DNA from: Sequoia sempervirens
Lineage: Eukaryota > Streptophyta > Pinopsida > Cupressales > Cupressaceae
Direction of reading: 5' to 3'
Length of the DNA stretch: 64,000 nucleotides
NCBI GenBank assembly: GCA_007258455.2
Contig: VDFB02000002.1
Location: 291,283 to 355,282 of the forward strand
Translations under genes and position numbers: made by a program
The notes under the pieces: model-generated
Database searches by the model: none
Seen by the model: the letters and a program-made list of their open reading frames with translations, nothing else
What the model was told of the DNA's origin: nothing
In this document: positions 23,330-35,289 of the stretch, in pieces
Layout: every line of letters begins with the position of its first letter
Position numbering within the stretch: position 1 is the first letter of the stretch

Positions 23330-24130
23330 TGTTATGTGTCACTATCTTTGGGTCTATCCCTAGCATATCTAAAGATTTTAGGAAAAGCACGAAGCAAGGT
23401 TGTAGTATCCTCTTGTTCTTCATCATCAAGGCATTTCCTGATCTTAATAGCCTTTTCTTTATCTTCTATTTCCACTAGTATATTAATTGTATCTCCTAAG
23501 GGCATTGCATTTGACTTAGGAGATTCATGAGCAAATGGTTCCATGATTTTCTCATTAGTATCAGTATTGTTTGGCTTGGTACAAGTATCATAGCACAGGT
23601 AATGTTCTTTTTGGAAGAAGATGATTTTTCAAAAGCACCTAATATTTGTTTGAAGACTTCATCACTTTCAACATACTTCCAGGATTGTGGAGAATCCATA
23701 TCATGAAATTCAAGATACTTTAGCATAAGACTAGTTCATGGTTTACATGTGATGGTGTTGATATTGAGAAATTGTCATTGATTTGTTTTTGTTGTCTTAG
23801 AAAAGGAATATCCCAAACCAATCTTTGTCTCTTGTGTATTAGGTTCTATAGGGATTTGAATTCCTTGTTGATTCTTTCCACACCCTTTACCATTGTATCC
23901 CAATTTTTTCACTAGTGCATATCATTTCCCATAAATTCTTTCTATTTCCTTTGGGTTAGGAGGATGTTGATAATCTATCTCATCAAAATTTGTTGTGTAT
24001 GTTATATTTTCTTCCAAGGGATATGAGGTATATATTTGGGAAGATTCTTCCAACTTATGAGTTGACTTCACCATTGGTTGTTCATGTTTTTCATCTTGTT
24101 TTTGCATGATTACGTATTCATCCATAAATG
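23330..24130 (-). pseudogene. G-patch and linker region of Tat element 1
   Basis: The minus strand from about 23945 to 23830 reads RIYGK, then KLGYNGKGCGKNQQGI. This fits the G-patch pattern of Gly-rich LGY-x-G-x-G-x-G. A PPNPKEIERIYGK segment precedes it, and acidic linker frames follow toward reverse transcriptase (23726-23332). The same order, protease then G-patch then reverse transcriptase, is seen in Tat 3 and Tat 2. G-patch modules bind RNA-processing partners, and their role in these elements is not known to me. Confidence 0.65.
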
Positions 24131-24339
24131 AAGGAGTGAATTATAATTTACCCCAATCATCATCTAGAAATTTGGAAAAAAACACTTCTTGTTATTTTCT
24201 AATCCTAAGGGGTGCAATATGAGATGTTGGTATTAATGTGTTCAGAGTACTTGTTGTTCCTTTTTCAAGTTGTAAACAACTTTCAGGCTCGGGGTCTACG
24301 TCAACTTGATAAACTAATTTGTTGTTATAGACATATTTC

Positions 24340-25320
24340 ACTATCGATGAAGAGTTGAAGACATTGCATGCATCTCATGAATCCATGGCCTTCCCAAGAG
24401 AAGATTATATGAAATATCATAGGGCATGACATGAATAGGAGTTTGCAAGGTAGCCACTCTAACTGTTATAGGAAAAGTGATTACACCAAGCAGTTGTTGT
24501 GTAGTATTGTCAAATCCTCTAATAGAGAAGGAATTAGGTTTGATTTGTGATTTATCCACATATAATCAGTCTAAGAGTTTTAAACTACACACATTTAGGG
24601 TAGAGTGATTGTCAACAAGGGTTCATTTGATCCCTATTGTAGTGTATTGATAAATGATCATAAAGGCCTCATTTTGCTTCCTTAATTCTAATGGAGGGAG
24701 CTCATGTTGATGAAAGGTAATGTCTACATTAACTGCATTCATTCCTTTTATAAGAGTTTCCACACCATTTGCATCTGTACCAAGAGGAACCACTATTTGT
24801 TGCAATGTTTTTTGGAGCATTGGATGATAATTTGGGGAATTCTAAAGAAGGTCCCAAAGGGATATCTTTGCAGGAGTATTCATAAGTTGTTTGATGAGAT
24901 CATACTCCATAAGTGTGAATCTAAGTGAGGATCACTAGGCAAGATGGGGTTTGGTAAAGGTAAGAATGTTGGATTGGGTTTTTGTCATTGTTGATTATTT
25001 CTAGTGTAATGGGTGTATGCAACAACATCATGTTGTGGTGGGTAAAGGGTAGACTTAGGTTTAGGTGGAGGTTGAGGTTGATTTGAAGGTGGGTAAAGGA
25101 CCGGTTGAGATTGAATTACATTGACATTTTTTTTTTGGTTGCTCACAAAAAACCTTAGTGGATGTCGTTAATGAGATGAAGTCCTCAAGGGTTTCATCTA
25201 GCATATCAAATTCATTCATCACTACTAAAATATTTGGGAGATAAGTTATCGTTACATGGTTTGGGTTTGTCATCACAAGCCTTAGTGGATGAAATCCAAG
25301 AGAGAAAGCCATTTAGAGCT
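24340..25320 (-). pseudogene. Gag end and protease of Tat element 1
   Basis: The minus strand frame 24559-24341 contains YNLLLGRPWIHEMHA, the flap-end block of plant gypsy proteases. Just upstream the catalytic loop reads LVDNHSTLNVCS, where an Asp-x-Gly-type triplet would be expected; His at the third place suggests inactivation. Frames further upstream (24820-24623, FHQHELPPLEL; 25312-25061) match the pre-protease linker of Tat 2. No clear gag core is left to the right, so gag is deleted or decayed. Confidence 0.6.
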
Positions 25321-25569
25321 GTATCTAACTTATCCAAGAAATCACCACTAAAAGGTTTGGATTATATATTTGTCTGAAAGTGAAGTGTTGCTTTTATTAG
25401 TTCATTTGATTGTTGAACATTTTTTTTTCTTTTTCTATGAATCTGATCTAAATGAACTAGGAACTAATGTTGAAAATGAACATTATAAAAATATGATGCT
25501 ATCTATAATTGCCATTAAAGTAAATGATACTAATGCTAATTATTTGAACACAATAGAAAATAACTAAAT

Positions 25570-27523
25570 AGATATAGAAAAGTAACTAAAACAACAATAA
25601 TTGAAGAAACTAGAAATAAAAAGCTGAAAAAGCTAATGTAAAATGTGTACTAGGACTAAGTCGCCTAGGGTGGCGAATTAGTCCCAGTAGGGGATTTTTT
25701 TAAGTTTTTCTAAATTTTCTAATGGAAATTGATGTTTTATGTAATGTAAAATGAAAATCTATAGTTGAAATGAAGAATTTCACTTTTGTACAAGGAAATG
25801 GAATGCAATAATGCAAGCTCAAAAGAGCTCTTCTCTAATGCAGTTTTGAAAACCCTAGGATGTCATTTAAATAATGCAACACCTAATGAAATGAAAGTTA
25901 AACCTAGAATTTAAATGAGATTAGAAGAAAAAAAAATAAAATGTCGAGTTCACCAAAATGTGGACAGTGATTTTGGGTGTCCAAGGGTTCTCTAGTACTT
26001 TTAGTGTTTTTCACCTAAAAATAGAGAAACAGACCCAAAATGCTAATTTCTACACTTAATATTAATGTAAAATGGAAGAAATGTGCCTAATTATGATGTC
26101 TAAATGCAATAAACTAAATAAATAAATGATTTATTGATGTTTAGCTTAACAAATGCAAAGTGATAGAAAACACAGTGTGATATGTAGAATGATAAATGAA
26201 TGTAATAAAGAAAAAAGTAAAGATACTAAACTAAACTTGTGCACTTAAGAATTTAGGAAAAGAAAAATGGAGATTGCAAAGACCTCTGAAGTTCTAAAAA
26301 CATAACTTTTGAGCCAACTAGGACACTTACGCCAAGCTGGGCGACTTAGTCCCAGATTAGGGAAACTACCCAGAAAGTTATTTCTACTGAATAGGTATCT
26401 AAAACTATAAAAATTCCTTAAAAAAATAGTGTAGTGAACTAAGTCGCCATTGTTGGAAACTTAGTCCACTTTTTTTTTTTTGAAAATTTGAAAGTGGAAT
26501 TGGAAGCCCACAGTCTACACTCTATTTTCTCACAAGAACACAGATCTAAATCTACAAAATTTCCTATAAAAAAAACTATAAATTTATTTCTAATGGTGGG
26601 TTTTCCTTAGTCAAACCCCTAGTTGGTATTTAAACTTTGGAAGAGATAAAATCTACATAAGACCCTATCCCTAAGTGTGTTTAAGACTAGGAATTCTGAA
26701 AATAAGATGTAACCCTATTCTAATGTGCAAGAATAAGATGCATAAATGGATTTAGAACAATGCAAGACTCATTCTAACAGACACTGAATCACATTATAAA
26801 TGAATATAAATGACATGCAAACCTTTCTTATGCTAAAGATAGAGAGAAAATGGAAGATTGAATCACTTTGAATACAATTCTTTACGCTTGATTTGATGGC
26901 TAGTTGCATCTCCTCGACCTAGATTTCTCTATGATTCACCATAGGCATCCATGATCAACCCTTTGCAATGTAAGATATTGAACAAAAACTGAGCTTGAAG
27001 ATCTGTAAAAACCCTAGTTTGTTGCCCTAAAGCTTCAACTTTGTTGTAAAAAGACTAATGAATCCTCTTGTGAAAGATATTTGGCTCTTGATTCTTGAAT
27101 TTCTTTGTAAAAAGGACTTAATGTTATGAAAAATAACCTAAAAAATGTATTTATAGGAATTAACACTAAATTATTCATTATTTTAACTACATAGGCTAAC
27201 ATCCCTCAAGAATTTGAATTAACTCAGTGATTTTCCCTCTCAAAAGTGGAAAATACCTCAAAAGGGACAAAGTCGCCACCCTAGGCGACTTAGTCCTGCT
27301 AGTGATTTTTGAGGTAGGTTTCATGAAAATTGAGTATTTTGAATGTTACTTGTTAGGATTTGTATGATTTATGAGTGGAATAGGCCTTAAAGTCCAAAAT
27401 CATGAGCATGAGGGGCCTATAAATGCAATTTTTGAGGAGTGATTGATGTAAGGGTGTCTAAAATAGGACCAAATTAATCACAAAATTATCTCTTTCTTCA
27501 AGAGTGTACAATTTTTGGCGACA
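25570..27523 (-). repeat. 5' LTR of Tat element 1, inner boundary uncertain
   Basis: The outer end at 27523 (minus strand TGTCGCCAAAAATTG) matches the 3' LTR fragment at 12258. The interior carries four copies of the ACTAAGTCGCC...GGCGACTTAGTCC hairpin (25653, 26321, 26436, 27264) and the block TTCCTTAGTCAAACCCCT near 26605, which recurs at about 30990 in Tat 2. The inner end near 25570 is a guess, since I found no clear primer-binding site. Confidence 0.5.
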
Positions 27524-27529
27524 CATAAT

Positions 27530-29205
27530 TAAATCAAAACACTTTCCAAATTTTCCATGTTTTAAAGAATAGTCAACATTGTTAAATGTATTAACATCCA
27601 CTAATTGTTGTCCAAAATAATTTTCAACACTTTCATGCATACAAACTCTTAAGAATGAAAGATTTCCACAACTACTGTATTGTCCAAAAATACATGAACT
27701 TATATAAAATAATTTCACTTTATATATTTCACCAAACAAACTTGATATAAACTCAAATTATTTTTCTTAGGTGGCATATTAATACCATATTCCTACATAA
27801 TCATGATAGCATGTAAAGTACAATGTATATATCGAAAAACATCATAATAATAATGAAATTTAACATGTCTCTTATAACAACAAGATATTCATTACTTATT
27901 AATTTTTACATACCAAGGTTTACATTTTTCAAAAGATTATATTACCAGGTAACACTAAATCACCAATTTTTTTTAATAAAATTTAGTTTTTATTATATCT
28001 AATAGGTGTTTCGATGAGGATCACAAAATTTGAGACCCACTCTTAATTTTAAAACATCCCTAGCATTAGATGGTACCCTAGTATTACATGCCAATATTTT
28101 TCAATCAAAGATTTGATTTCAACATTCAATTTCATGTCAGATCTTGGGAGTCATCCGCTAAAACTATAATATTGGTTGATTGGATCATTTTCTATAGCTT
28201 CTCTTCTATTTTTCACTCTTACCAATGTTTTAGGATGTATTTTTATAATTTCACTAATATTGCTTACAATTATTTTATTTAAAGTTTTTTATTAACTATA
28301 GCAGTTGTTATAGCTCATCTTGTTGCATTCTTATCTTTAGAATGACTATTATATCCAATAGACTCAATGGTACTAAAAGAAATAGACATAGCATGTTTTA
28401 GTGATTGAAATTTTCTTCTTAGTTTAACAAAAATGTCTAAATTTTTCATTACTTTTCTCATTTTCCACATTATCGTCAATTGCATCATTATTTGACATTA
28501 AAATGATAGATTTTTACAATTAAAAAAATTAGTTTTAATAATTTATTGACATGTGTTCTTAGTTATTTCCAATAAATCTTACTAGGAAGATTATCTAAAA
28601 CATCTTTTTCAATTTTAAAAAAACAAAAAATCATTTTCATTTTCAACTTCAAAATGTTTTTCATTTTCATCCACAAAACGCTTTTAAATTTCATTTTCAA
28701 CATAAGGATTTTCATTTTTTTTATCAATAACAAAATAGTTTTCATTTTCATTTTCAACAAAAGGATTTTCATTTTCATTGTCAACAAAAAAATAATTTTC
28801 ATTTTCATTTTCTACAGCAAAACAATTTTCATTTTCATTTTCAACAACAAAATGATTTTCATTTTCATTTTCCACAATATGTCTAAAATATCCATCTCTA
28901 TGATTATTATTGATGTTAACATTGTTAAATCTAGCATCCTTTAAATCTCCTATAAACAAAGTTTCCATATCATTCAAAGGCGGATTTGAAGACATACCTG
29001 GATTTGTGCCTATTGAAACATTCTCCATAGGATTAAAAGGGAAATTTGAAGACATATTTGTAGTAGTAACTTGTATAATTGTATTATTTTCCACATTCAC
29101 CTCTTGCAAATTTGCATCGTCTACATCCATGGTCTCCTTAATGTTTTTATCTTCAATAGTTGTGGAATTGAATGCTTCAACATTATTCATTGATCGAATC
29201 CTCAT
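27530..29205 (-). pseudogene. Unrecognised transposase-like fossil with an acidic N-terminus
   Basis: From 29205 the minus strand encodes an acidic, Asn-rich leader and then a VENENENYF repeat. It continues after frameshifts with SISFSTIESIGYNSHSKDK, IHPKTLVRVKNRREA, KPWYVK, a CYKRHVKFHYYYD block near 27860 and YISSCIFGQYSSCGNL near 27680. The Cys-containing blocks and the overall order feel like a mobile-element protein present in many copies in plants, but I cannot name the superfamily. Stops and shifts are frequent. Intron-like gaps are not obvious. It lies between Tat 1 and the left part of Tat 2. Confidence 0.4.
28625..28875 (-). repeat. In-frame 27-30-bp minisatellite coding Glu/Asn repeats
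   Basis: On the minus strand about eight units of GAAAATGAAAATGAAAAT plus a short variable spacer encode V-E-N-E-N-E-N-x-F. Length differences between units are mostly multiples of three until the frame is lost near 28680. Confidence 0.8.
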
Positions 29206-29875
29206 TCTTCTATCTTTTTTTATTTTTTCCTCCTCTCTCTTTGATTCAATTTATTTAGGGAGCACTACCCTCCAATTTATTTCCTCTTATTATGATCTTG
29301 TTATCCCATGATAAACAAATTCCGAAGCACAAATGAATGTCAATAGTGAAAATCTTCTCCCTTTCCTCCTCTTTCAAATGAGTAGAAAATGAACACAATT
29401 CCACTCAAAAATTGTCCCAATGATTCATCCTTTCAAAAATTCAATTTAAATTACAATTTCAAGACCTTGTAAAGACAAAATTCAATAGAAAATAGGTGAA
29501 ATTGTTGTTGTAGTCCATACATGTCAAGTTGTAGATTTGATAGTAATATTTTTTCAATAAAAATTAAAAAAATGGTCAAGAAAGAAATTTGATCCCATTT
29601 ATAAATTGAGATCTCATTTCATAATCAAGATCTTGTAGTAAATAGGATCACATTTATAAATGTGATCCCATTTCACTTTCCAATGTTCAAAATAATAAGT
29701 AAAAGAAATGCGATCTCATTTTGTGAATTAGGATCTCATTTCTTAAAATCTAAATTTTTGGTTGAGTTTTTGCATTGTTTTTTGGTTTAGGAAAAGCCTT
29801 GGGGACCTTAACCTAAGATATGGACCTATTTTGACCTACAACTTGAAGCTCATTTCAATGTCACAAGAAAATAGT
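29206..29875. other. AT-rich stretch without recognisable genes
   Basis: Apart from repeats of GATCCCATTT/GATCTCATTT between about 29590 and 29745, I see no structure or gene here. Confidence 0.5.
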
Positions 29876-31831
29876 TGTTACACCCCATAGTATATTTACC
29901 TAGTTACTTTTACCTAGCTAGATTAAATACTTGCATATGTGTGTCTGTTTGTAACTTTGAGGGAAATAAATGTGAATGTTCTTTGTTTGTATGAATCATT
30001 GGAAGTATAATGAATAAATGGTTGATTCAAATTGATGTTATAAATGTGTCTTAATTCTGACTTTAGAATATATTTTTCAAATGATTATTTTGTGATCAAT
30101 TGACTACCTTTGCAAATGTGACAAGTTGGTTGCAAGTTCACACCTCTGGAAGGGAGGGGAAGTATCACTTAGGAGAAGAATTTTAGTCTGGAAACCATTA
30201 AGAGAGTCCAACTAAGCTTTCACACACTCACTTTTATAATAGTCAAGTCAATAGTTTCAACAAAAGGTAAGATTGATGAATAGTAAAATGGATACCCTTA
30301 ACACTATCGCACTTTTTCCACTCAATCATTCACTAATGTCCTAGAATTCCTAATGGGACTGACTAAAAAACTCACAAGGTGAGTCAATTCATAATTAGGA
30401 AGGACCTGGGAGGGGTTTCTTTTAGTTCTAAAGGGGTTCACCACCAAACCAAATCTTGGAAAAGACACTTTAGCATTCAACTCACAAAATCAAGAAATAC
30501 AAGCCAAATAATGAGATCAAATGATGAAATTAAGCTACACCAAGTTAGGGTATGTGTACCGAGGAAGTTTGGAGATTTTGTGAGGATTCTAGAAATGTAA
30601 ATATTTTTTCAAAAAGTGCTATGGAGGATGAAGACACTCAGAATGGTTTACTAGTCCCACTACTATTTTTCAAGGAAAATACAAAGTCATTGGATGCTAG
30701 AACAAAATCTCATATAATCTTTGAAAAATACCCTATGGAGGAATAAGATTGCCAAGGTGGTGTATTAGTCCCATTCTAAATTTTTGAAGTTTCTAAATAT
30801 GATCCTAAGCTCCAAGGTCTACAATTGCTTCTCCCTAGATCTAACCTATGGGTGAGTTTTCGTGAAGATGACAACTTTGTAATGCAAATTTTCAACTTTT
30901 TGCTTTAAACAATCTTCAAGTCTTGAACCTAGATCTGCAAATAAAAACACTCAAGAGAGGGAAAACTTGTTGATTTTTAGTGAATGGGGGTCTTCCTTAG
31001 TCAAACCCCTTGTAGGTAATTAAACCAAATGATGAAATGAATCATGAAACATGAAATATGTAAATGATATCACCTTGTATGATGCCTTGTGAAGTAAATA
31101 TATAATCTACCATGTAGTGGTCATGAATAATTTAGATCTTAGATCCTTGGATATAATGTGAACAATGGTTGCAAATAGATCTTAAATGTTATATCCACAA
31201 TCTTTGCTCAACAACATGAATGGATGCACTAAACCCTTGACACAGTGCTTGAATCTTGATGATGGATTCAAATTCTTGATGAAATTCTCTTGAATGCTTG
31301 AATACTTGAGTGCTTGGGTACATAGATTGCTTGTTGTGAAAAATGGGTGGAGAATCCTTGTATTTGTACTTATTCATGCTTAATGTCCCAAAATTACACC
31401 ACAACAAGCCGACATATGAAATCATTAAATAAAGGAGGCTAAATCCTACCCAAATTTGAAACTGAATCCCTTAACTAAGCCAAGGAGTACTAAGATGCGC
31501 TTGGTTTCATATTAGTCCCAAGGCTCAATTATCAAGGCACAAACTATAAAGAGGGACTATTTTAGGTGTTTTCAATATCAGGGTCCCAAGACCCATGGAG
31601 GAAAATAACACCCTAGGTGGTGTTTTAGTCCCACTCCACCAATTAAGGACACACAAACAAAAACATTGAATGATCATTTATCTTTTGAGGTTTGTTGGTA
31701 TTTTCATAAAAAATATATAGTTTATTAGGCTTGTGGATGGAAAATAGGGCCAATTAAGCCATAAAGAAGCATAAATAAAGCAAGGTGGTCCCAAACAAGT
31801 GTGAAAATGTAAGGGTATGCATTTTCCTACA
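29876..31831 (-). repeat. Probable 3' LTR of Tat element 2
   Basis: The right end (minus strand TGTAGGAAAATGC at 31831) follows a polypurine tract AAAGTGGGTGCTAG. Three hairpin motifs ending TAGTCCCA lie at 30631, 30743 and 31601, with spacings close to those of the motifs in the Tat 1 5' LTR (26321, 26436, 27264). The block CTTCCTTAGTCAAACCCCTT near 30990 is also shared. The left end is placed at TGTTACACCCC but is uncertain. Overall similarity to Tat 1 is low, so this is an older or sister family. Confidence 0.5.
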
Positions 31832-32829
31832 CTAAATCTAGCACCCACTTTAAGGAGAGGGTGAACTTGCTTCAATCTCTCACTAAAGTAGCCAAGCACA
31901 CAATGAAGAGGGGTTTAAATATACCAATTTTAGTAAGATAGGATGACAATGATCAAGAGGCATGATCAAGGCTCTAGGGTTGAGATCATATGGAAAAATC
32001 AACATAGGCACACAGGAACACACATGTGGATGATATATGAAGCCATAATCAGATTGCCAACATACACCATCAAGGAGAAGAAAAATGAAAAAGTAAAAGG
32101 AAAAAGGGAAAATTTTAATGGATCAAGCTTTGACTAGCCATCCAATATAGTGGACTGGGTCTAGGATGAAAGAGGTTTACAAGTGGAATGCACTATCCAC
32201 TATGAAAACAAAACACATGCTCACAAGTGCTAGTTGGAGCTAGGTTTCCATTAGGTGAGCCACAAGAGGTCCATATCAAAGTCATATCCCCATGACTATG
32301 ATAAAGAGAAAAGAAAAATGCATGTGGACAAGGGCTAGTGAAGCTAGTTTTTCACTAGGTGAGTCCCAAGGAACCATACCAAAGCCATACCTTCGATGAC
32401 TTTGATGACTTTGATAAGGTACAAAAATGCAACTCAACAAGAAAGATGGATGTTTGAAGGGATTTTGCTTAGTTCGTGCAAGGTCTTATCATAGGGAACA
32501 ATGTGCTTAATGTCTCCAAGAGAGGAGAAATACAAGGTCTCATCTTAGGGAACATTGTACTTAATGTTTCCAGGAGAGGACAAGGAAATATCACGCTCTC
32601 AGAGGGAGTAAAACCCAATGACACCACCAAGAGAAAGATGCATCACAAGAAGAAAGAAAATAACACAAGGAACATGAAAACAAATGAAAATGAAATTAAT
32701 CCAAAATAATGTTAATGTATGCCCCCACTTTAAATAAATTGCTAACACCATGTTGTGAGCAATTACTTTAAAGTAGCAAAGGATAAATGCTAACAACATA
32801 GAGGACATGAGAGCTTATTCAAAAATACC
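31832..32829 (-). other. 3' untranslated region of Tat element 2 with short duplications
   Basis: No gene is seen. A 52-bp unit is repeated at about 32480-32531 and 32532-32583 (CAAGGTCTTATCATAGGGAA against CAAGGTCTCATCTTAGGGAA). A looser duplication lies at 32219-32300 and 32310-32390, with CACTAGGTGAG-type words. A second purine-rich tract (minus strand AAAGTGGGGGCAT) lies at about 32712. The region ends where the chromovirus begins. Confidence 0.5.
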
Positions 32830-33981
32830 TGTTGATGTAGAGCAAGGTGGTGGTATAAAAAAAACATAACTCAACAACCTTTGCAATCTTGAAACCCTAA
32901 CTTGGTGGTTTTCTCACAAATTCACGTATTCCCCTAGTAGTACTCGCAATAGGGTTTTTCCCACAAACATTTAGAGTAGACCCAATACCCAAAATGTGAA
33001 CACCATTCCTAATACCCTTTATGTCACTGGAAAGAATATAAAAATTGTAGATATGTTTTTTTTAACAACACCCTCAAATTTTGACTGCTACGCTTCAATT
33101 AGGCCTCATTAGGCTTTTTTTACAAAACAACAAGGATTTCAATATCCAAACTAAAGTATTTCAATCCAAGGATTCCCTCTTGTCACATGGGGTCTGTACA
33201 TGAAATTTTTATCAACTGGAACATTAACCATATCATCTTTCTACAAAACCCTAAATATACCTATCCTCCTAAGCCTAATACATGGTGATATTGGGCTAGG
33301 GATGCATCAAACATGGCCCTAACTCCATCTGCTACTCCTGCAAACACCAAAAAATATAAAATAATCCTACCTACATCCATTTCATCAATTCTCATGTTTT
33401 TCCACCAGTGGAATGGCCTCTAATTCATGTTTCTTCCCTCACATTCTCAAAAGCTAAGGTTTCCTAGATATTTACAAAAAAATGGCTCTAACTCCTTTCA
33501 ATCTTAATGAAAACTGACGAGATTAGAAAAAATGAAAGATAATTCACTCCATTAATTCCAATGTAGTTTAGATCATTTGCAGGCCATACTAACTTCTATA
33601 GCAGCCAAAAACACACAAGAAAATGAAGAAAACTGAGTTTTTTTATTGTTTGATCTCCAAAAACTTCTCCAAAAGATTTTATTGAACATCCCAAGGAATA
33701 TTTAAACACTTACAAGTCAAAACCAATGGTTCCAAATTTTTTTTCAAATATCTAACCATTCAACTCCAACAAAAGACCAAAAATGCAAAAGTTGCTTGAG
33801 CAACTTTGCAATTTTTTGCAAAACTTGACATCTAAACTAAAACTGACCCCACATGACTCTAATCAACTTAAAACATGAATAACTTACCCAATAAACCTTA
33901 TTACAAACAAAAGCATGACTTGATCACAAATACTATCATAGGACCCCATTTAAATCATGTCCACTATGTGCCCTTGCACCA
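32830..33981 (-). repeat. 3' LTR of the chromovirus
   Basis: It aligns with 39461-40631 over its length. Blocks include CAATCTTGAAACCCTAA, TTCCCCTAGTAGTA, AATACCCTTTATGTCACT, GGCCTCTAA with CATGTTTCTTCCCTCA, and GACCCCACATGACTCTAATC. The minus strand opens TGGTGCAAGGGC and closes CATCAACA. The polyprotein frame runs about ten codons into it. Confidence 0.8.
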
Positions 33982-34506
33982 TACTCCTAGGGAAAACAAA
34001 ATTGCAAGTTCCACTTGAGAGAAAATATTGAATTGTTGCACCATGCCTTTTGATGTCTTCCTCTATCATCCAGGTGGCATCTTCCATACGAAGGCCTTGC
34101 CACTTCACTAGGTACTCATAGTACACATTGTGCCTTGTTCTCTTGGCTTTCTTGGTATCCAAAATGTACTCTAACTTCAACGGTTGACTTAGTGGAAAAT
34201 ATTTGACCCAATATTCATCTGGAACCTCTATTGTACCTAGATTTGTACCTACAATCACAACCCCTTTAAAAAGGTCTAGGTCAGAAACACTAAAATTTGG
34301 AGAGATAACAAATCTAGGAGGGAGTTCTATCTCATAGGAATTTGTTCTAAATTTATGGTCCACCCTACATGGCCCTATCTTCTTCATCTGCATCTTTGAA
34401 TACTTTCCTTTAGGAAGCCTTTCCTTCCTCAAATGAGCTAAGACCAATTCCTGCACTTTGGAATGAACCTATCTCCTTTTCAAGTTTGCATGTTGTTTAT
34501 ATTTAT
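33982..34506 (-). pseudogene. Chromovirus integrase C-terminus with chromodomain
   Basis: The frame 34456-33950 starts QELVLAHLRKERLPKGKYSK, the strand-rich C-terminal integrase region, continues with IGPCRVDHKF and NSYEIELP, and ends in a chromodomain near residues 95-140. There EYILDTKKAKR is followed by YYEYLVKWQGL and DATWMIEEDI. The aromatic cage-type positions Tyr, Trp and Trp are present. Chromodomains steer integration to particular chromatin. The part toward the catalytic core lies across the 783-bp insertion at 34507-35289. Confidence 0.85.
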
Positions 34507-35289
34507 GGGTATGTGCAGGATCATCATGGAAAAAAAAGGCCCTTAAGTGGCAAAAAAATTAGAAAAATCAGAGTTAGGCAACTTGACATAAAAATTTGAA
34601 TACGTTATCTATATTATTTCAAAAATATGTAAGAATATAATCTATATAAAATTGAATGTAGTTTGTAAACTACCAGGTTTATTTAAAAATAAATAAATCT
34701 ATTTGGTGAAAATTTGAAACTTCAATGCAGTACTTAAATTTCAGAGAAAAATAAGAAGTAGGTGCCTTGACCACCCTAACCACAATAAAATGATAATGTT
34801 TTTATAATTTTAAATATAAGTAGAGGACTCATGTCCCGATGTGATGCATATTTTTGTAAGTTTTTCCAAGTAAATAATTAATTATGAATTTTTATTACAA
34901 ATTTTAAAAATATAAAACTTGTATGTCTGACCACCTTAACTTGGTCAAAACTTCATAAAATTCTTTATTTTTTAATCCTATTGTATGTGAAGCATAGAAT
35001 GTGACACATGTTTTGGATTCAAAAAATGTGATACCATTTGAAAGCTATAGATGTTTTTCAATTAGCCTATCAATCAGAACTTTAGTCATAATTAAAATAG
35101 AAAATGAATAATAATTATTTATTAAATTCAAAGTAAATCTTAATTTATATTGGTGGAAAGCTGAGAATCTCCTTTAAAAACCCTTTTCATTTCATCAATT
35201 TTGGGTTAAAAAAAGGTCATCAGCCACATGGGCCATCATATCAGTTACATATTATCACTTTTTGGCCCATCATGATCCTGCACATCCTC
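34507..35289 (+). mobile_element. 0.8-kb inverted-repeat element, copy A
   Basis: It starts GGGTATGTGCAGGATCAT and ends ATGATCCTGCACATCCTC, an imperfect inverse. TTAT flanks it at 34503-34506 and 35290-35293. It interrupts the chromovirus frame between VDK-type and YKQHANLKRR codons, so both ends are fixed by the host frame. The interior matches copies B and C (GGTGAAAATTTGA, CATGTCCCGATGTGATGCAT, TTTCAATTAGCCTATCAATCA). No coding frame of note. Confidence 0.85.

Larger units (their letters stand above)
11979..27523 (-). mobile_element. Tat-like Ty3/gypsy retrotransposon 1, degenerate, with nested insertions
   Basis: About 280 bp is shared in direct orientation between 11979-12258 and 27245-27523 and is read as the start (U3 side) of the 3' and 5' LTRs. 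The left copy has an adjacent polypurine tract. Between them the minus strand encodes, in element order, protease, G-patch, reverse transcriptase, gypsy-type RNase H, archaeal-type RNase H and integrase. The second RNase H and the antisense extra gene before the 3' LTR point to the Tat lineage. Stops and frameshifts occur throughout. The left LTR keeps only its first 280 bp, so no target duplication can be checked. A MULE and a 3.2-kb composite block are inserted in it. Confidence 0.75.

Noticed and set aside
27458..27739. Minus-strand 93-codon frame as an independent small gene
   Set aside because: Its content continues upstream fragments of the transposase-like fossil; its left end runs into the start of the Tat 1 LTR.
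28654..29311. + strand frames (96 and 133 codons) rich in Phe and Ile
   Set aside because: They are antisense shadows of the acidic Glu/Asn repeat and its leader.
34507..35289. Copies of the 0.8-kb element as PIF/Harbinger or Stowaway miniature transposons
   Set aside because: The flanks fit a 4-bp duplication in all three copies and not TA or a TNA-type triplet in all three.
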